DNA of 32,317 bases, taken from NCBI GenBank assembly GCA_013003555.1, contig JABDIV010000008.1:1-32317 (forward strand). Reading direction: 5' to 3'. The notes beneath the pieces are model-generated. The model worked only from the letters and a program-made list of their open reading frames with translations, was not told where the DNA came from and made no database searches. Position numbers and translations under genes: made by a program. Below, in pieces: positions 7,997 to 15,470 of the stretch; within the stretch, counting starts at the first letter, position 1, and every line of letters begins with the position of its first letter. The stretch comes from Flavobacteriaceae bacterium. Lineage in GTDB: Bacteria; Bacteroidota; Bacteroidia; Flavobacteriales; Flavobacteriaceae.

Positions 7997-8154
7997 TTTG
8001 TTGTGAACATGATAATCAAGAGATTCTTGACATGCTCCAACCAAATGTGAATACCAATTCTTAAATGATTGATGATAAAATCACAGATAATTTTATACTT
8101 AAAATCAAATTTAGCCGTTCATAAATGAGATTTAGAAGACCGAATAATTTTTCT

Positions 8155-8162
8155 TATTTTCG
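8155..8162 (+). promoter_or_regulatory. Possible -7 element of M23 peptidase gene
   Basis: TATTTTCG is close to TAnnTTTG (one mismatch) and lies 62 nt upstream of the ATG at 8225. No convincing TTG is found at -33. Confidence 0.25.
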
Positions 8163-8224
8163 TGCTGCAATTTTGAGTCCCCAACTCTCTTGTGATTTCT
8201 GCTTAGAAAATTGAACACCATTAA

Positions 8225-9157
8225 ATGCGATTAGTAGCTTTTTCCCTCATTTTATTTCTCACTTGTTTTTATGGTTTTTCTCAGAGTCAACAGGCTTCTG
8301 CTGTGACCGGTTTAGATCATAAACTCAAGTCAGGAATTTTCGTCAAAGGATTACCGACCATTGGAATAACCCTTCCTAACGGTACAAAAACCAAAGAGTT
8401 AAAAGACATCAAGGCCAGTCATTGGGATACGAATAGGTTTAATCCTTTCAAGGATGAGATCTTAACATATCCGTTTAAACTGACATTCGACGACAGCCTC
8501 TATGCTGCACCCGTAAATAAAGATATGGTGATCACCTCCAGATATGGCTGGCGTTGGGGACGAGCACATCAAGGCATTGATATCGACCTGATAACCGGAG
8601 ATGAAGTAGTTAGTATGCTTCCGGGCATCGTACGATTTGTAGGCTATAATAGCGGACATGGGAAATCAATAATTGTTCGGCATTTCAACGGACTTGAAAC
8701 CACTTATGCGCATTTATCAAAATATGCGGTTAAGGTCAATGACACTGTTCAAATGGGTGAATTACTTGGAAAGGGGGGTGCGACCGGTAATGCCCGTGGC
8801 AGTCATTTGCATCTTATCGTGAGTTATAAGGGCACACCTATACACCCTGAATATTTATTTAATTTCACGAAGAATAAAGGAACGATACGCGCTAAAGAAA
8901 TTTGGGTTACAAAAACCTGGACACGTCCTTATTTTCACAGTTCACGGCAGAGAAGTAAACTCGAACTTTTAAAGTCTAAAGATGAGGCTCTTGCCAGTTT
9001 GACGAAAGAAAAGGAGATCTATGTCGTTAAGAAAGGTGATACCCTATCGCGTATTTCAAGACGAAATGGCGTTACCATTCGTACTATTTGTGTGGCCAAT
9101 AATATTAAAACAACTTCGGTTTTAAGAATCGGTCAGAAGCTTGTACTCGATCTATAA
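8225..9157 (+). CDS. M23 (LytM) peptidase with C-terminal LysM
   Basis: 310 residues. A signal peptide (1-19, ending GFSQ) directs it to the periplasm. The peptidase M23 domain (~100-212) has all zinc ligands and catalytic histidines: HQGID (His115, Asp119), YAHLS (His163) and HLH (His194, His196). A LysM peptidoglycan-binding domain follows (~265-308: YVVKKGDTLSRISRRNGVT...IGQKLVL). It is predicted to cut peptide cross-links of peptidoglycan during growth or division. Because all metal ligands are kept, it is probably an active enzyme rather than an EnvC/NlpD-type activator. It is monocistronic, convergent with the first TPR paralogue (32-bp gap). Confidence 0.92.
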   Translation: MRLVAFSLILFLTCFYGFSQSQQASAVTGLDHKLKSGIFVKGLPTIGITLPNGTKTKELKDIKASHWDTNRFNPFKDEILTYPFKLTFDDSLYAAPVNKDMVITSRYGWRWGRAHQGIDIDLITGDEVVSMLPGIVRFVGYNSGHGKSIIVRHFNGLETTYAHLSKYAVKVNDTVQMGELLGKGGATGNARGSHLHLIVSYKGTPIHPEYLFNFTKNKGTIRAKEIWVTKTWTRPYFHSSRQRSKLELLKSKDEALASLTKEKEIYVVKKGDTLSRISRRNGVTIRTICVANNIKTTSVLRIGQKLVLDL

Positions 9158-9189
9158 TTTTAATACCTGGGGATTCTTTAGGTCAACTT

Positions 9190-10977
9190 TTAGGCATCGG
9201 GATCATACTTATATGGTGACGGATCGGGAAGGTTCATCTCCCTTATCAATTTTAAAAAGCGCGGGTCGTTTTTCAGCTTCTCATTTTTTACATAAACCCT
9301 AATCCAGGGATACCAGCCGTGCTTTTGTTCATATTGCAGCCACTCGATAGCTTTATCCTCGTTGCCCATTTCGCCGTATATTATTGCAGCACAAAGCGAT
9401 CCAAATGGAGTTTTAGGGGCATTCTCTAACTCATCAACAATTTTTTGAGCTTCCTCATAACGACCTGTTTGTGCCAGGGAAGGCCCGTATGCCCAATATC
9501 GCCAGGCAATGTTTATTTGCGATATGGTTTTAAGAATTTCAAGCCCCTCTTCTACCTTGCCCTGATCAATTAAAATCCGTCCTTTCATAAGTCGTCCAAA
9601 GCCGCTACGGTCATTCATTTGCGTCACTTTTTCAACTTCTTCAAGGCCTTTGTCGTATTCACCCACAAATCGAAAAAGCTCTGCCAACCATGCGGTATGC
9701 AAGGGAATGAACGGATCTAATTCCTGGGCTCGTTGATGCTCTTTAATCGCTTCATTCATATGACCAAACAGGGCCAGATACCAGGAGCGGTGATAGTGAT
9801 TGTATGCCATATTTGGATTTAATTCGTTTGCCCGATTGAAAGCAAATTCGGCCAGTTGCCAATCCCAGCCAAAATAGGTGTGATAATGAGCTAATGACGC
9901 CCAGCCTTCAGCATTTAAAGAGTCGAGTTGAATGGCTCTTTTAGCTGCTGCCAGGGCTTTAGGAAATACATCTGGAGGCGGTGCAGGGCCGTGCCCTAAA
10001 CTGATATAACCTTCAGCAAGACCTGACCAGGCAAAGGGGTCTGACGGACTTTTATTTGTAGCCTCTTCCAAATATCCCATACCTCGATTCCATTCCGCCG
10101 CGGTGGCTTGATTCAACAAATGTTTACCTTTTAAGTATAATTCGTAGGTTTCCGGTTTTACGGGTCGCAGACCGGACCATAAAATAGCATCTTCTGGCTT
10201 TACTGATATTCCCATCGCCATTGAAAGGTCTGATGCGACGTCAGCCCAAAGCAAGCGGATATCACTGAAATCCTTTTTATAATTTTTTTGCCAAATGGGT
10301 TCACCATCAATTGATGTTTTTAAACGAACATTAATATTCAGGTTTGTTATTTCTTTTTCGATCTCACCGGTTATAAAATAGTCGGTTCGTCTTATTTCAT
10401 TAAGCATGAGCAGATTGCCCGGACCCGCTTCAGAACTAAGAAGGCCGGAAGATCCTAATCCAAGGACATTTAATTCGTCTACTTTTGATAATTCAGAAAT
10501 CAGTCCTTCGGTCAGTCCCGTTTTTAAATAAATCGAATCAGCATAAACGGGATTTTCAAATTCAAAAGGCATCACGGCAACACGAAATTCAATTTCTTCC
10601 ATCTGGCCACCCTGCCATTTTGAACCGGCCCAAAAACTAATTGAGATCAATAATAGAACAGCTACAAAAAGTGAACCGACAATGACCTTGTTCAATCGCC
10701 GGTTAGTGTTACGCATGGTTTCTTCTTGCTCAAGGACGTCTTCTGTTCTCTGAAAGCCTTCAGGTGTCAGGTCATATATCCAGGAGAATCCTACCCAGAA
10801 TATCAAACCGATCGATAAAATGATTATCAACACTTTGATAGAATAATCAGGGGCATTAAATGCCGGAAGAACGATGGATGCAATCTGAATGAGAACCCAC
10901 GATACGGCCAGATATGCGATTATAGACTTAAGGACATGCCTCCTTTTGAGCTCTGAGAAAAATTCTTGAAATTTCAT
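9190..10977 (-). CDS. Membrane TPR protein, paralogue A
   Basis: 595 residues. The N-terminal membrane module starts FFSELKRRHVLKSIIAYLAVSW and has hydrophobic helices at about 17-38, 45-67 and 97-117, with the signature YDLTPEGFQRTED between the second and third. Next is a TolB-N/FlgO-like domain (~130-265: FRVAVMPFEFEN...LKTGLTEGLISELSKVDELNVLG), then TPR repeats (~280-560). The same domain order occurs in proteins where the first module is replaced by a winged helix or an adenylate cyclase; neither is present, so no output domain is visible. The likely topology is a cytoplasmic N-terminus with the TPRs outside. It is the downstream member of a tandem pair, roughly two-thirds identical to its neighbour. 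Function unknown. Confidence 0.85.
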   Translation of the reverse strand: MKFQEFFSELKRRHVLKSIIAYLAVSWVLIQIASIVLPAFNAPDYSIKVLIIILSIGLIFWVGFSWIYDLTPEGFQRTEDVLEQEETMRNTNRRLNKVIVGSLFVAVLLLISISFWAGSKWQGGQMEEIEFRVAVMPFEFENPVYADSIYLKTGLTEGLISELSKVDELNVLGLGSSGLLSSEAGPGNLLMLNEIRRTDYFITGEIEKEITNLNINVRLKTSIDGEPIWQKNYKKDFSDIRLLWADVASDLSMAMGISVKPEDAILWSGLRPVKPETYELYLKGKHLLNQATAAEWNRGMGYLEEATNKSPSDPFAWSGLAEGYISLGHGPAPPPDVFPKALAAAKRAIQLDSLNAEGWASLAHYHTYFGWDWQLAEFAFNRANELNPNMAYNHYHRSWYLALFGHMNEAIKEHQRAQELDPFIPLHTAWLAELFRFVGEYDKGLEEVEKVTQMNDRSGFGRLMKGRILIDQGKVEEGLEILKTISQINIAWRYWAYGPSLAQTGRYEEAQKIVDELENAPKTPFGSLCAAIIYGEMGNEDKAIEWLQYEQKHGWYPWIRVYVKNEKLKNDPRFLKLIREMNLPDPSPYKYDPDA

Positions 10978-11012
10978 GATGCAACCAGAATTATTAAGGT
11001 TTAACTAAATAC
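10978..11012 (-). repeat. Leader repeat A, shared with paralogue B
   Basis: The first ~35 bp upstream of paralogue A (gatgcaaccag.attattaagg.ttaac.taa) are nearly identical to 13031-13065 upstream of paralogue B. The duplication unit therefore includes the upstream region. Confidence 0.7.
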
Positions 11013-11126
11013 ATAATTCATAGGGGTAGCATAACAAATGCGGTGAAATTCATAGGAATGGGATAATACAGCATTCTTAATCGAAATTTATCAATTAAGA
11101 TTAATCGATTAATAGTAATAAACTTT

Positions 11127-11170
11127 GTAATATAGTTTTAATAAATCTCTGATAATATGATTAATATCAT
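11127..11170 (-). promoter_or_regulatory. Crp/Fnr-like box and putative promoter, paralogue A
   Basis: ATGAT-TAAT-ATCAT (11157-11170) has 5-bp inverted arms around 4 bp, like an Fnr/Crp half-site pair (core TGAT-N4-ATCA). It begins 180 bp upstream of the ATG of paralogue A. If the box sits at -41.5, the -7 element would fall on the minus-strand TATATTAC at 11127-11134, which is also conserved upstream of paralogue B. A second palindrome, CATGACGTCATG, follows at 11174-11185. Confidence 0.5.
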
Positions 11171-11242
11171 AACCATGACGTCATGATGGTTATTAAAAAT
11201 CGGACTAAAACCAATTCTTAAACTCCTGTTCATAGTTAAACT

Positions 11243-13030
11243 TTAGGCATCCGGATCATAGATCAGTGGCAATGGATATGTAAGTTTCATTTCCTTAAAC
11301 AATTCTATAAAACGCGGATCTTCTTTTACCTTTTGGTTATTGACATAGATTCCAATCCAGGGATACCAGCCATGTTTGTGTTCAAATCTGAACGATTCAA
11401 CAGCTTTTTCCACCTCACCCATTTCCGAATAAATCAAACCGAGACTAAGCGATCCGAATGCGGTTTTAGGAGCATTCTTCAATTCGTGAGCGATTTTTTG
11501 AGCTTCCTCATAACGACCAAAACGAGCGAGTGTTGGTCCGTAAGCCCAATATCGCCATCCAGCATTGATTTCAGCGGCTGTTTTCAAAACCTCAAGTCCT
11601 TCCTCCTCCTGCCCCATATCAAATAAAATGAGTCCTTTTACAGCCATGCCCAAGGCACCTTGATCGTTCATTTGGTCTACTTTTTCGATTTCTTCAAGGG
11701 CTTTGTCATAATCGCCAACATATCGGTAAATTTCGGCTAAACCAATAGTGTGTATGGGTGTGAATGGATCCAGATCCTGGGCGCGCTGATGTGCTATAAT
11801 CGCCTCGTTCATATCACCGAACAAGATCAGATACCATGAACGATGAAAATGGTTATAGGCCATATTAGGATTCAATTCGTCTGCCTGATCGAATGCAAAT
11901 TGAGCGAGTTCCCAGTCCCAGCCAAAATAGGTATGATAATGAGCTAATGAGGCCCAGCCTTCCGCATTTAAAGAATCTAATTCAATGGCTCTTTTTGCTG
12001 CCTCTAAGGCCTTTTCATAAACATCGACGACGGGTGCTGGTCCATGTCCCAGATTAATATAACCTTCGGCAAGCCCTGACCACGCATAGGTATCGGCTGG
12101 ACTTCTATCAATAGCTTCTTCCAGGTAAACCAAACCGCGTCTCCAGTCATTAGGAGTAGCCTGATTAAGCAAATGTTGTCCCTTGAGGTAAAGTCCATAA
12201 GTCTCGGGTTTTACGGGTCTTAGTCCAGACCATAGAATCGCATCTTCTGGTTTTACTGTTATTCCCATTTCAAGTGCGAGATCAGATGCAATCGATGCCA
12301 ATAGTGATCTAACCTCACTTAGATCTTTAGTGTAGTTTTTTTGCCAAATTGGAGTTTCTCCCAAAGCCTTTTTAAGGCTTACTTGAACATTTATATTATC
12401 TGAATTTTGGACGATATCACCATGAATGAAATAATCGATGCGTTTTATTTCAGTTAGAATAAGAATATTGGCCGGACTAATATCTGAATTGAGCAATTCG
12501 GTGGATGCCAGTCCGAGCACAGTTAACGCATCAACTTTCGACAATTCAGTAATGAGACCTTCTGTTAGACCTGTTTTAAGATGAGCGATATCTTCAGTTT
12601 CTTGATTATCGACTTTAAAGGGAAGTACGGCAACACGATATGAAGTCTCTTCCATTTTTCCGCCCTGCCATCGAGAACCTGCCCAAAAACTTATAGAAAT
12701 CAACAGTAGAACCGCAATAAACAATGCACCGACAATTACCTGATTTAATCGCCTGTTTGTGATTCGCTTGGTTTCTTCCTCTTCGAGAATATCTTCGGTT
12801 TTCTGAAATCCTGAAGGTGTCAGATCATAGACCCACGAAAAACCTGTCCAGAATATCAAACCGATTGATAAAATAATGATCAAAACCTTGATAGAATAAT
12901 CTGGTGAATTAAACGCCGGAAGAACAATGGACGCGATCTGAATGACAACCCACGATATCGCCAGATACGCGATAATAGATTTAAGGACATGTCTTCTTCT
13001 GAGTTCTAAAAAAAATTTTTGGATTTTCAT
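11243..13030 (-). CDS. Membrane TPR protein, paralogue B
   Basis: 595 residues, exactly the length of paralogue A and collinear with it. The N-terminal membrane module is nearly the same (SIIAYLAISWVVIQIASIVLP; YDLTPSGFQKTED). The TolB-N/FlgO-like middle (~130-265) is the most diverged part, and the TPR region (~280-560) stays close, including LDSLNAEGWASLAHYHTYFGWDW in both. The more variable middle domain suggests the copies differ in what they bind while keeping anchor and TPR scaffold. It has its own copy of the leader and the Crp/Fnr-like box, so the two genes are probably transcribed from separate promoters and not only as one operon. Function unknown. Confidence 0.85.
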   Translation of the reverse strand: MKIQKFFLELRRRHVLKSIIAYLAISWVVIQIASIVLPAFNSPDYSIKVLIIILSIGLIFWTGFSWVYDLTPSGFQKTEDILEEEETKRITNRRLNQVIVGALFIAVLLLISISFWAGSRWQGGKMEETSYRVAVLPFKVDNQETEDIAHLKTGLTEGLITELSKVDALTVLGLASTELLNSDISPANILILTEIKRIDYFIHGDIVQNSDNINVQVSLKKALGETPIWQKNYTKDLSEVRSLLASIASDLALEMGITVKPEDAILWSGLRPVKPETYGLYLKGQHLLNQATPNDWRRGLVYLEEAIDRSPADTYAWSGLAEGYINLGHGPAPVVDVYEKALEAAKRAIELDSLNAEGWASLAHYHTYFGWDWELAQFAFDQADELNPNMAYNHFHRSWYLILFGDMNEAIIAHQRAQDLDPFTPIHTIGLAEIYRYVGDYDKALEEIEKVDQMNDQGALGMAVKGLILFDMGQEEEGLEVLKTAAEINAGWRYWAYGPTLARFGRYEEAQKIAHELKNAPKTAFGSLSLGLIYSEMGEVEKAVESFRFEHKHGWYPWIGIYVNNQKVKEDPRFIELFKEMKLTYPLPLIYDPDA

Positions 13031-13065
13031 GATGCAACCAGGGTTATTAAGGATTAACCTAATTT
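13031..13065 (-). repeat. Leader repeat B, shared with paralogue A
   Basis: Matches 10978-11012 (gatgcaaccag, ttattaagg, ttaac blocks). This begins the 364-bp gene-free stretch 13031-13394. The stretch also holds a second short block conserved with paralogue A (around 13084-13105), a Crp/Fnr-like box for paralogue B, and the divergent cytochrome promoter with its own box. Confidence 0.7.
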
Positions 13066-13178
13066 CTTATTTAAAGGGCAACATGACATATGTGTTAAAT
13101 TCTCGGCAAGGGCATTCATTAATTCTAAGGGTAAATACTTAACGAAAAATTTTATTACCCTTCTCTTTGAATAATCTT

Positions 13179-13222
13179 ATAATATAAATTTATTAATCAT
13201 TTTAAAATATGATTATTGTCAT
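13179..13222 (-). promoter_or_regulatory. Crp/Fnr-like box and putative promoter, paralogue B
   Basis: ATGAT-TATT-GTCAT (13209-13222) starts 179 bp upstream of the ATG of paralogue B, within 1 bp of the spacing in paralogue A. The minus-strand TATATTAT at 13179-13186 is at the equivalent -7 position. Both boxes are followed on the plus strand by AACC. Confidence 0.5.
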
Positions 13223-13310
13223 AACCCGATCTTCATTGATATGCGATGATTTTATGCAGAGATTAGCGTGTAGTACAAATCATAATATAGATTGGCCGAG
13301 CCGAAAAAAC

Positions 13311-13360
13311 TGACATTTGTCATAGGAAATACTTGGAATTTTAACGAATATTTAACTTAG
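13311..13360 (+). promoter_or_regulatory. Promoter of five-haem cytochrome with Crp/Fnr-like box
   Basis: TGAC-ATTT-GTCA (13311-13322) is a perfect palindromic core directly upstream of TTG (13333-13335), 17 nt, TAACTTAG (13353-13360). The box centre is near -48 from the predicted start site, and the leader would be about 30 nt. TGAC/GTCA half-sites resemble those of DNR/NnrR-type Crp/Fnr regulators. Confidence 0.55.
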
Positions 13361-13394
13361 ACTAATCCCGTGCGTTTAATTATAAAAATTACTC

Positions 13395-15344
13395 ATGAAA
13401 AATCTCGATATTAAACTCGGTATAGTGGTCATTTTATCTTTCGCTTTCTTAAGTATGATGACCCATAATTCCAGCTATTTTTATGTTGCAACAACCATAG
13501 ATGATTTCTTTCTTCCGGGGTCACAACCATTGCAATCCGGGACATTTAGTTCACCCGAGCAATGCGATAACTGCCATGGCGGATACGACCTTGCGGTAGA
13601 ACCGGCTTTTAACTGGCGCGGCAGTATGATGTCACATGCCATGCGTGATCCGTTGTACCTCGCGGCCTTGACCATTGCCAACCAGGATGCCGTAGGATCA
13701 GGCGATCTATGTATTCGTTGTCACTCCCCCGTTGGATGGCTTGAAGGACGCTCTACACCTACAGATGGTTCAGCTTTGGTAGGCGATGATTTTGAAGGGG
13801 TTCAATGTCATTTTTGCCACAAATTAGTCGATCCACAAAGTACCGAACCTATCGATCTTGCCTATATGAGCAATTTAACCAATGTGCCAACACAATCAGG
13901 AAATGGGTCTTTTGTCGTCGACTCTGAAGATATACGACGCGGCCCATATGATAATGTTCAGGCCAATCATGACACCCATTACTCACCGTTCCACAGCGAA
14001 TCGAAATTGTGTGCTACCTGTCACGACACGAGCAATCCTGTATTTACACTGGCGCCTGATGGCACCTACCAGCCCAACAGTTTAGGTGCTGCATCACCTA
14101 CTTTTGAGACCTATGAAATGTTCCCTGTTGAACGAACCTTCAGTGAATGGAAAATGAGTGCCTACAATACACCGGCAGGTATTCCGTCAACTGTTTTCGG
14201 TGGCAACAAGGCTAATGTATCATCCTGTCAGGATTGTCATATGAAAGACGTTACCGGAAAAGGTTGTGACAAAAACTTCGCTCCGATCAGAAATGATTTG
14301 CCACTTCACGATATGACCGGTGGAAATACTTTTATTCCATTATTGATCAAACAACAATTTGGTACAGAGGTAGATGGTGATGCCATCGATGCCGGTATAA
14401 TCCGAGCAAGAGGCATGCTGACAAACGCGGCAACCATGACGGTTAACGCCATGCAGGAACAGGATGGTTATGAAGTCTATGTTGAGATCATTAATGAAAC
14501 GGGACACAAGCTTCCGTCGGGATATCCCGAAGGCAGACGCATGTGGATCAACCTAAGAGCCTATGACATTGACGATAACCTGATCTATGAGTCAGGAGCC
14601 TACAATGCTGTTACCGCAGATTTAAATACTGACGGTGCAAAAATTTATGAAGCCAAACTCGGGATGAGCGAAGCCGTTGCTGCAGCAGCAAACGCCAATG
14701 GTAATCCTATTTATTCGGCAGGTGAATCATTCCATTTCGCTTTGAACAATGTGCGGATTAAGGATAACAGAATTCCGCCACGAGGCTTTACAAATGCCAA
14801 TTTTGAAGCCGTGCAGGCCGAACCGGTAGGTTATTCCTATCCGGATGGAGCCTATTCAGATGTTACGGAGTATAGCGTTCCAACTGAAACGGAACGCATA
14901 AATGTTCGCTTGTTATACCAAACCGTTTCTAAAGAATATATTGAATTCTTACGCGATGCCAATACAACCGATGACAAAGGCCAGGTCATGTATGATCTGT
15001 GGGCCGCCAATGGTAAATCAACTCCGGAGGTCATGAATGAAGAAGACTTCTTTACAGGAACCCTCAGTACTAGCTCTGTTGAGCCTGTTGAGGAGTTAAT
15101 TAAAGTCTATCCAAATCCGGCCAACGAAGCGGTCACCATTAATTTAAACCTGAATCAACTTTCTGATGTATCCATTGAATTATATTCAATGACCGGTGCA
15201 AAAGTTGAAACAGTTTATAAAGGGGACGTGGCTCAGGGTAGTCGTAACATTAATTGGCAGGCAGGCCATTTGGCAGCCGGTACCTATATTATGAAATTTA
15301 ATTTTGAACGGCAATCTGTTTCAAAACTGATAGTCATTCGATAA
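13395..15344 (+). CDS. Five-haem cytochrome c with T9SS sorting domain
   Basis: 649 residues. An N-terminal signal or anchor (~8-24) is followed by five CxxCH haem-attachment motifs: CDNCH (57-61), CIRCH (106-110), CHFCH (138-142), CATCH (206-210) and CQDCH (278-282). Several free His (HAMRDP at 81, NHDTHYSPFH near 191-200, LPLHDM near 304) could be axial ligands. The pattern MSHAMRDPLYLAALTIANQDA matches multihaem proteins related to cytochrome c554. A beta-rich region follows (~345-540), and the last ~80 residues (IKVYPNPANEAVTINL ... KLIVIR) are a T9SS type A sorting domain. It is therefore predicted to be loaded with haem in the periplasm and then moved to the cell surface, where it could pass electrons to or from outside acceptors. 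No partner oxidoreductase is adjacent. Confidence 0.9.
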   Translation: MKNLDIKLGIVVILSFAFLSMMTHNSSYFYVATTIDDFFLPGSQPLQSGTFSSPEQCDNCHGGYDLAVEPAFNWRGSMMSHAMRDPLYLAALTIANQDAVGSGDLCIRCHSPVGWLEGRSTPTDGSALVGDDFEGVQCHFCHKLVDPQSTEPIDLAYMSNLTNVPTQSGNGSFVVDSEDIRRGPYDNVQANHDTHYSPFHSESKLCATCHDTSNPVFTLAPDGTYQPNSLGAASPTFETYEMFPVERTFSEWKMSAYNTPAGIPSTVFGGNKANVSSCQDCHMKDVTGKGCDKNFAPIRNDLPLHDMTGGNTFIPLLIKQQFGTEVDGDAIDAGIIRARGMLTNAATMTVNAMQEQDGYEVYVEIINETGHKLPSGYPEGRRMWINLRAYDIDDNLIYESGAYNAVTADLNTDGAKIYEAKLGMSEAVAAAANANGNPIYSAGESFHFALNNVRIKDNRIPPRGFTNANFEAVQAEPVGYSYPDGAYSDVTEYSVPTETERINVRLLYQTVSKEYIEFLRDANTTDDKGQVMYDLWAANGKSTPEVMNEEDFFTGTLSTSSVEPVEELIKVYPNPANEAVTINLNLNQLSDVSIELYSMTGAKVETVYKGDVAQGSRNINWQAGHLAAGTYIMKFNFERQSVSKLIVIR

Positions 15345-15470
15345 AAATTGCCACATAGATTAAATTTTTGTTATGCACCGTCAATCTAATACATTGGTTG
15401 GTCTCACTCACTTTAATTAGGGTTAATCTCAATGAGGGTCAGTATCAGACTGTAATGATTAAATGAGCGG

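Noticed and set aside
9190..13065. Composite transposon as the origin of the two direct repeats
   Set aside because: No transposase, terminal inverted repeat or target-site duplication is visible; the two copies are diverged genes from an ordinary tandem duplication.
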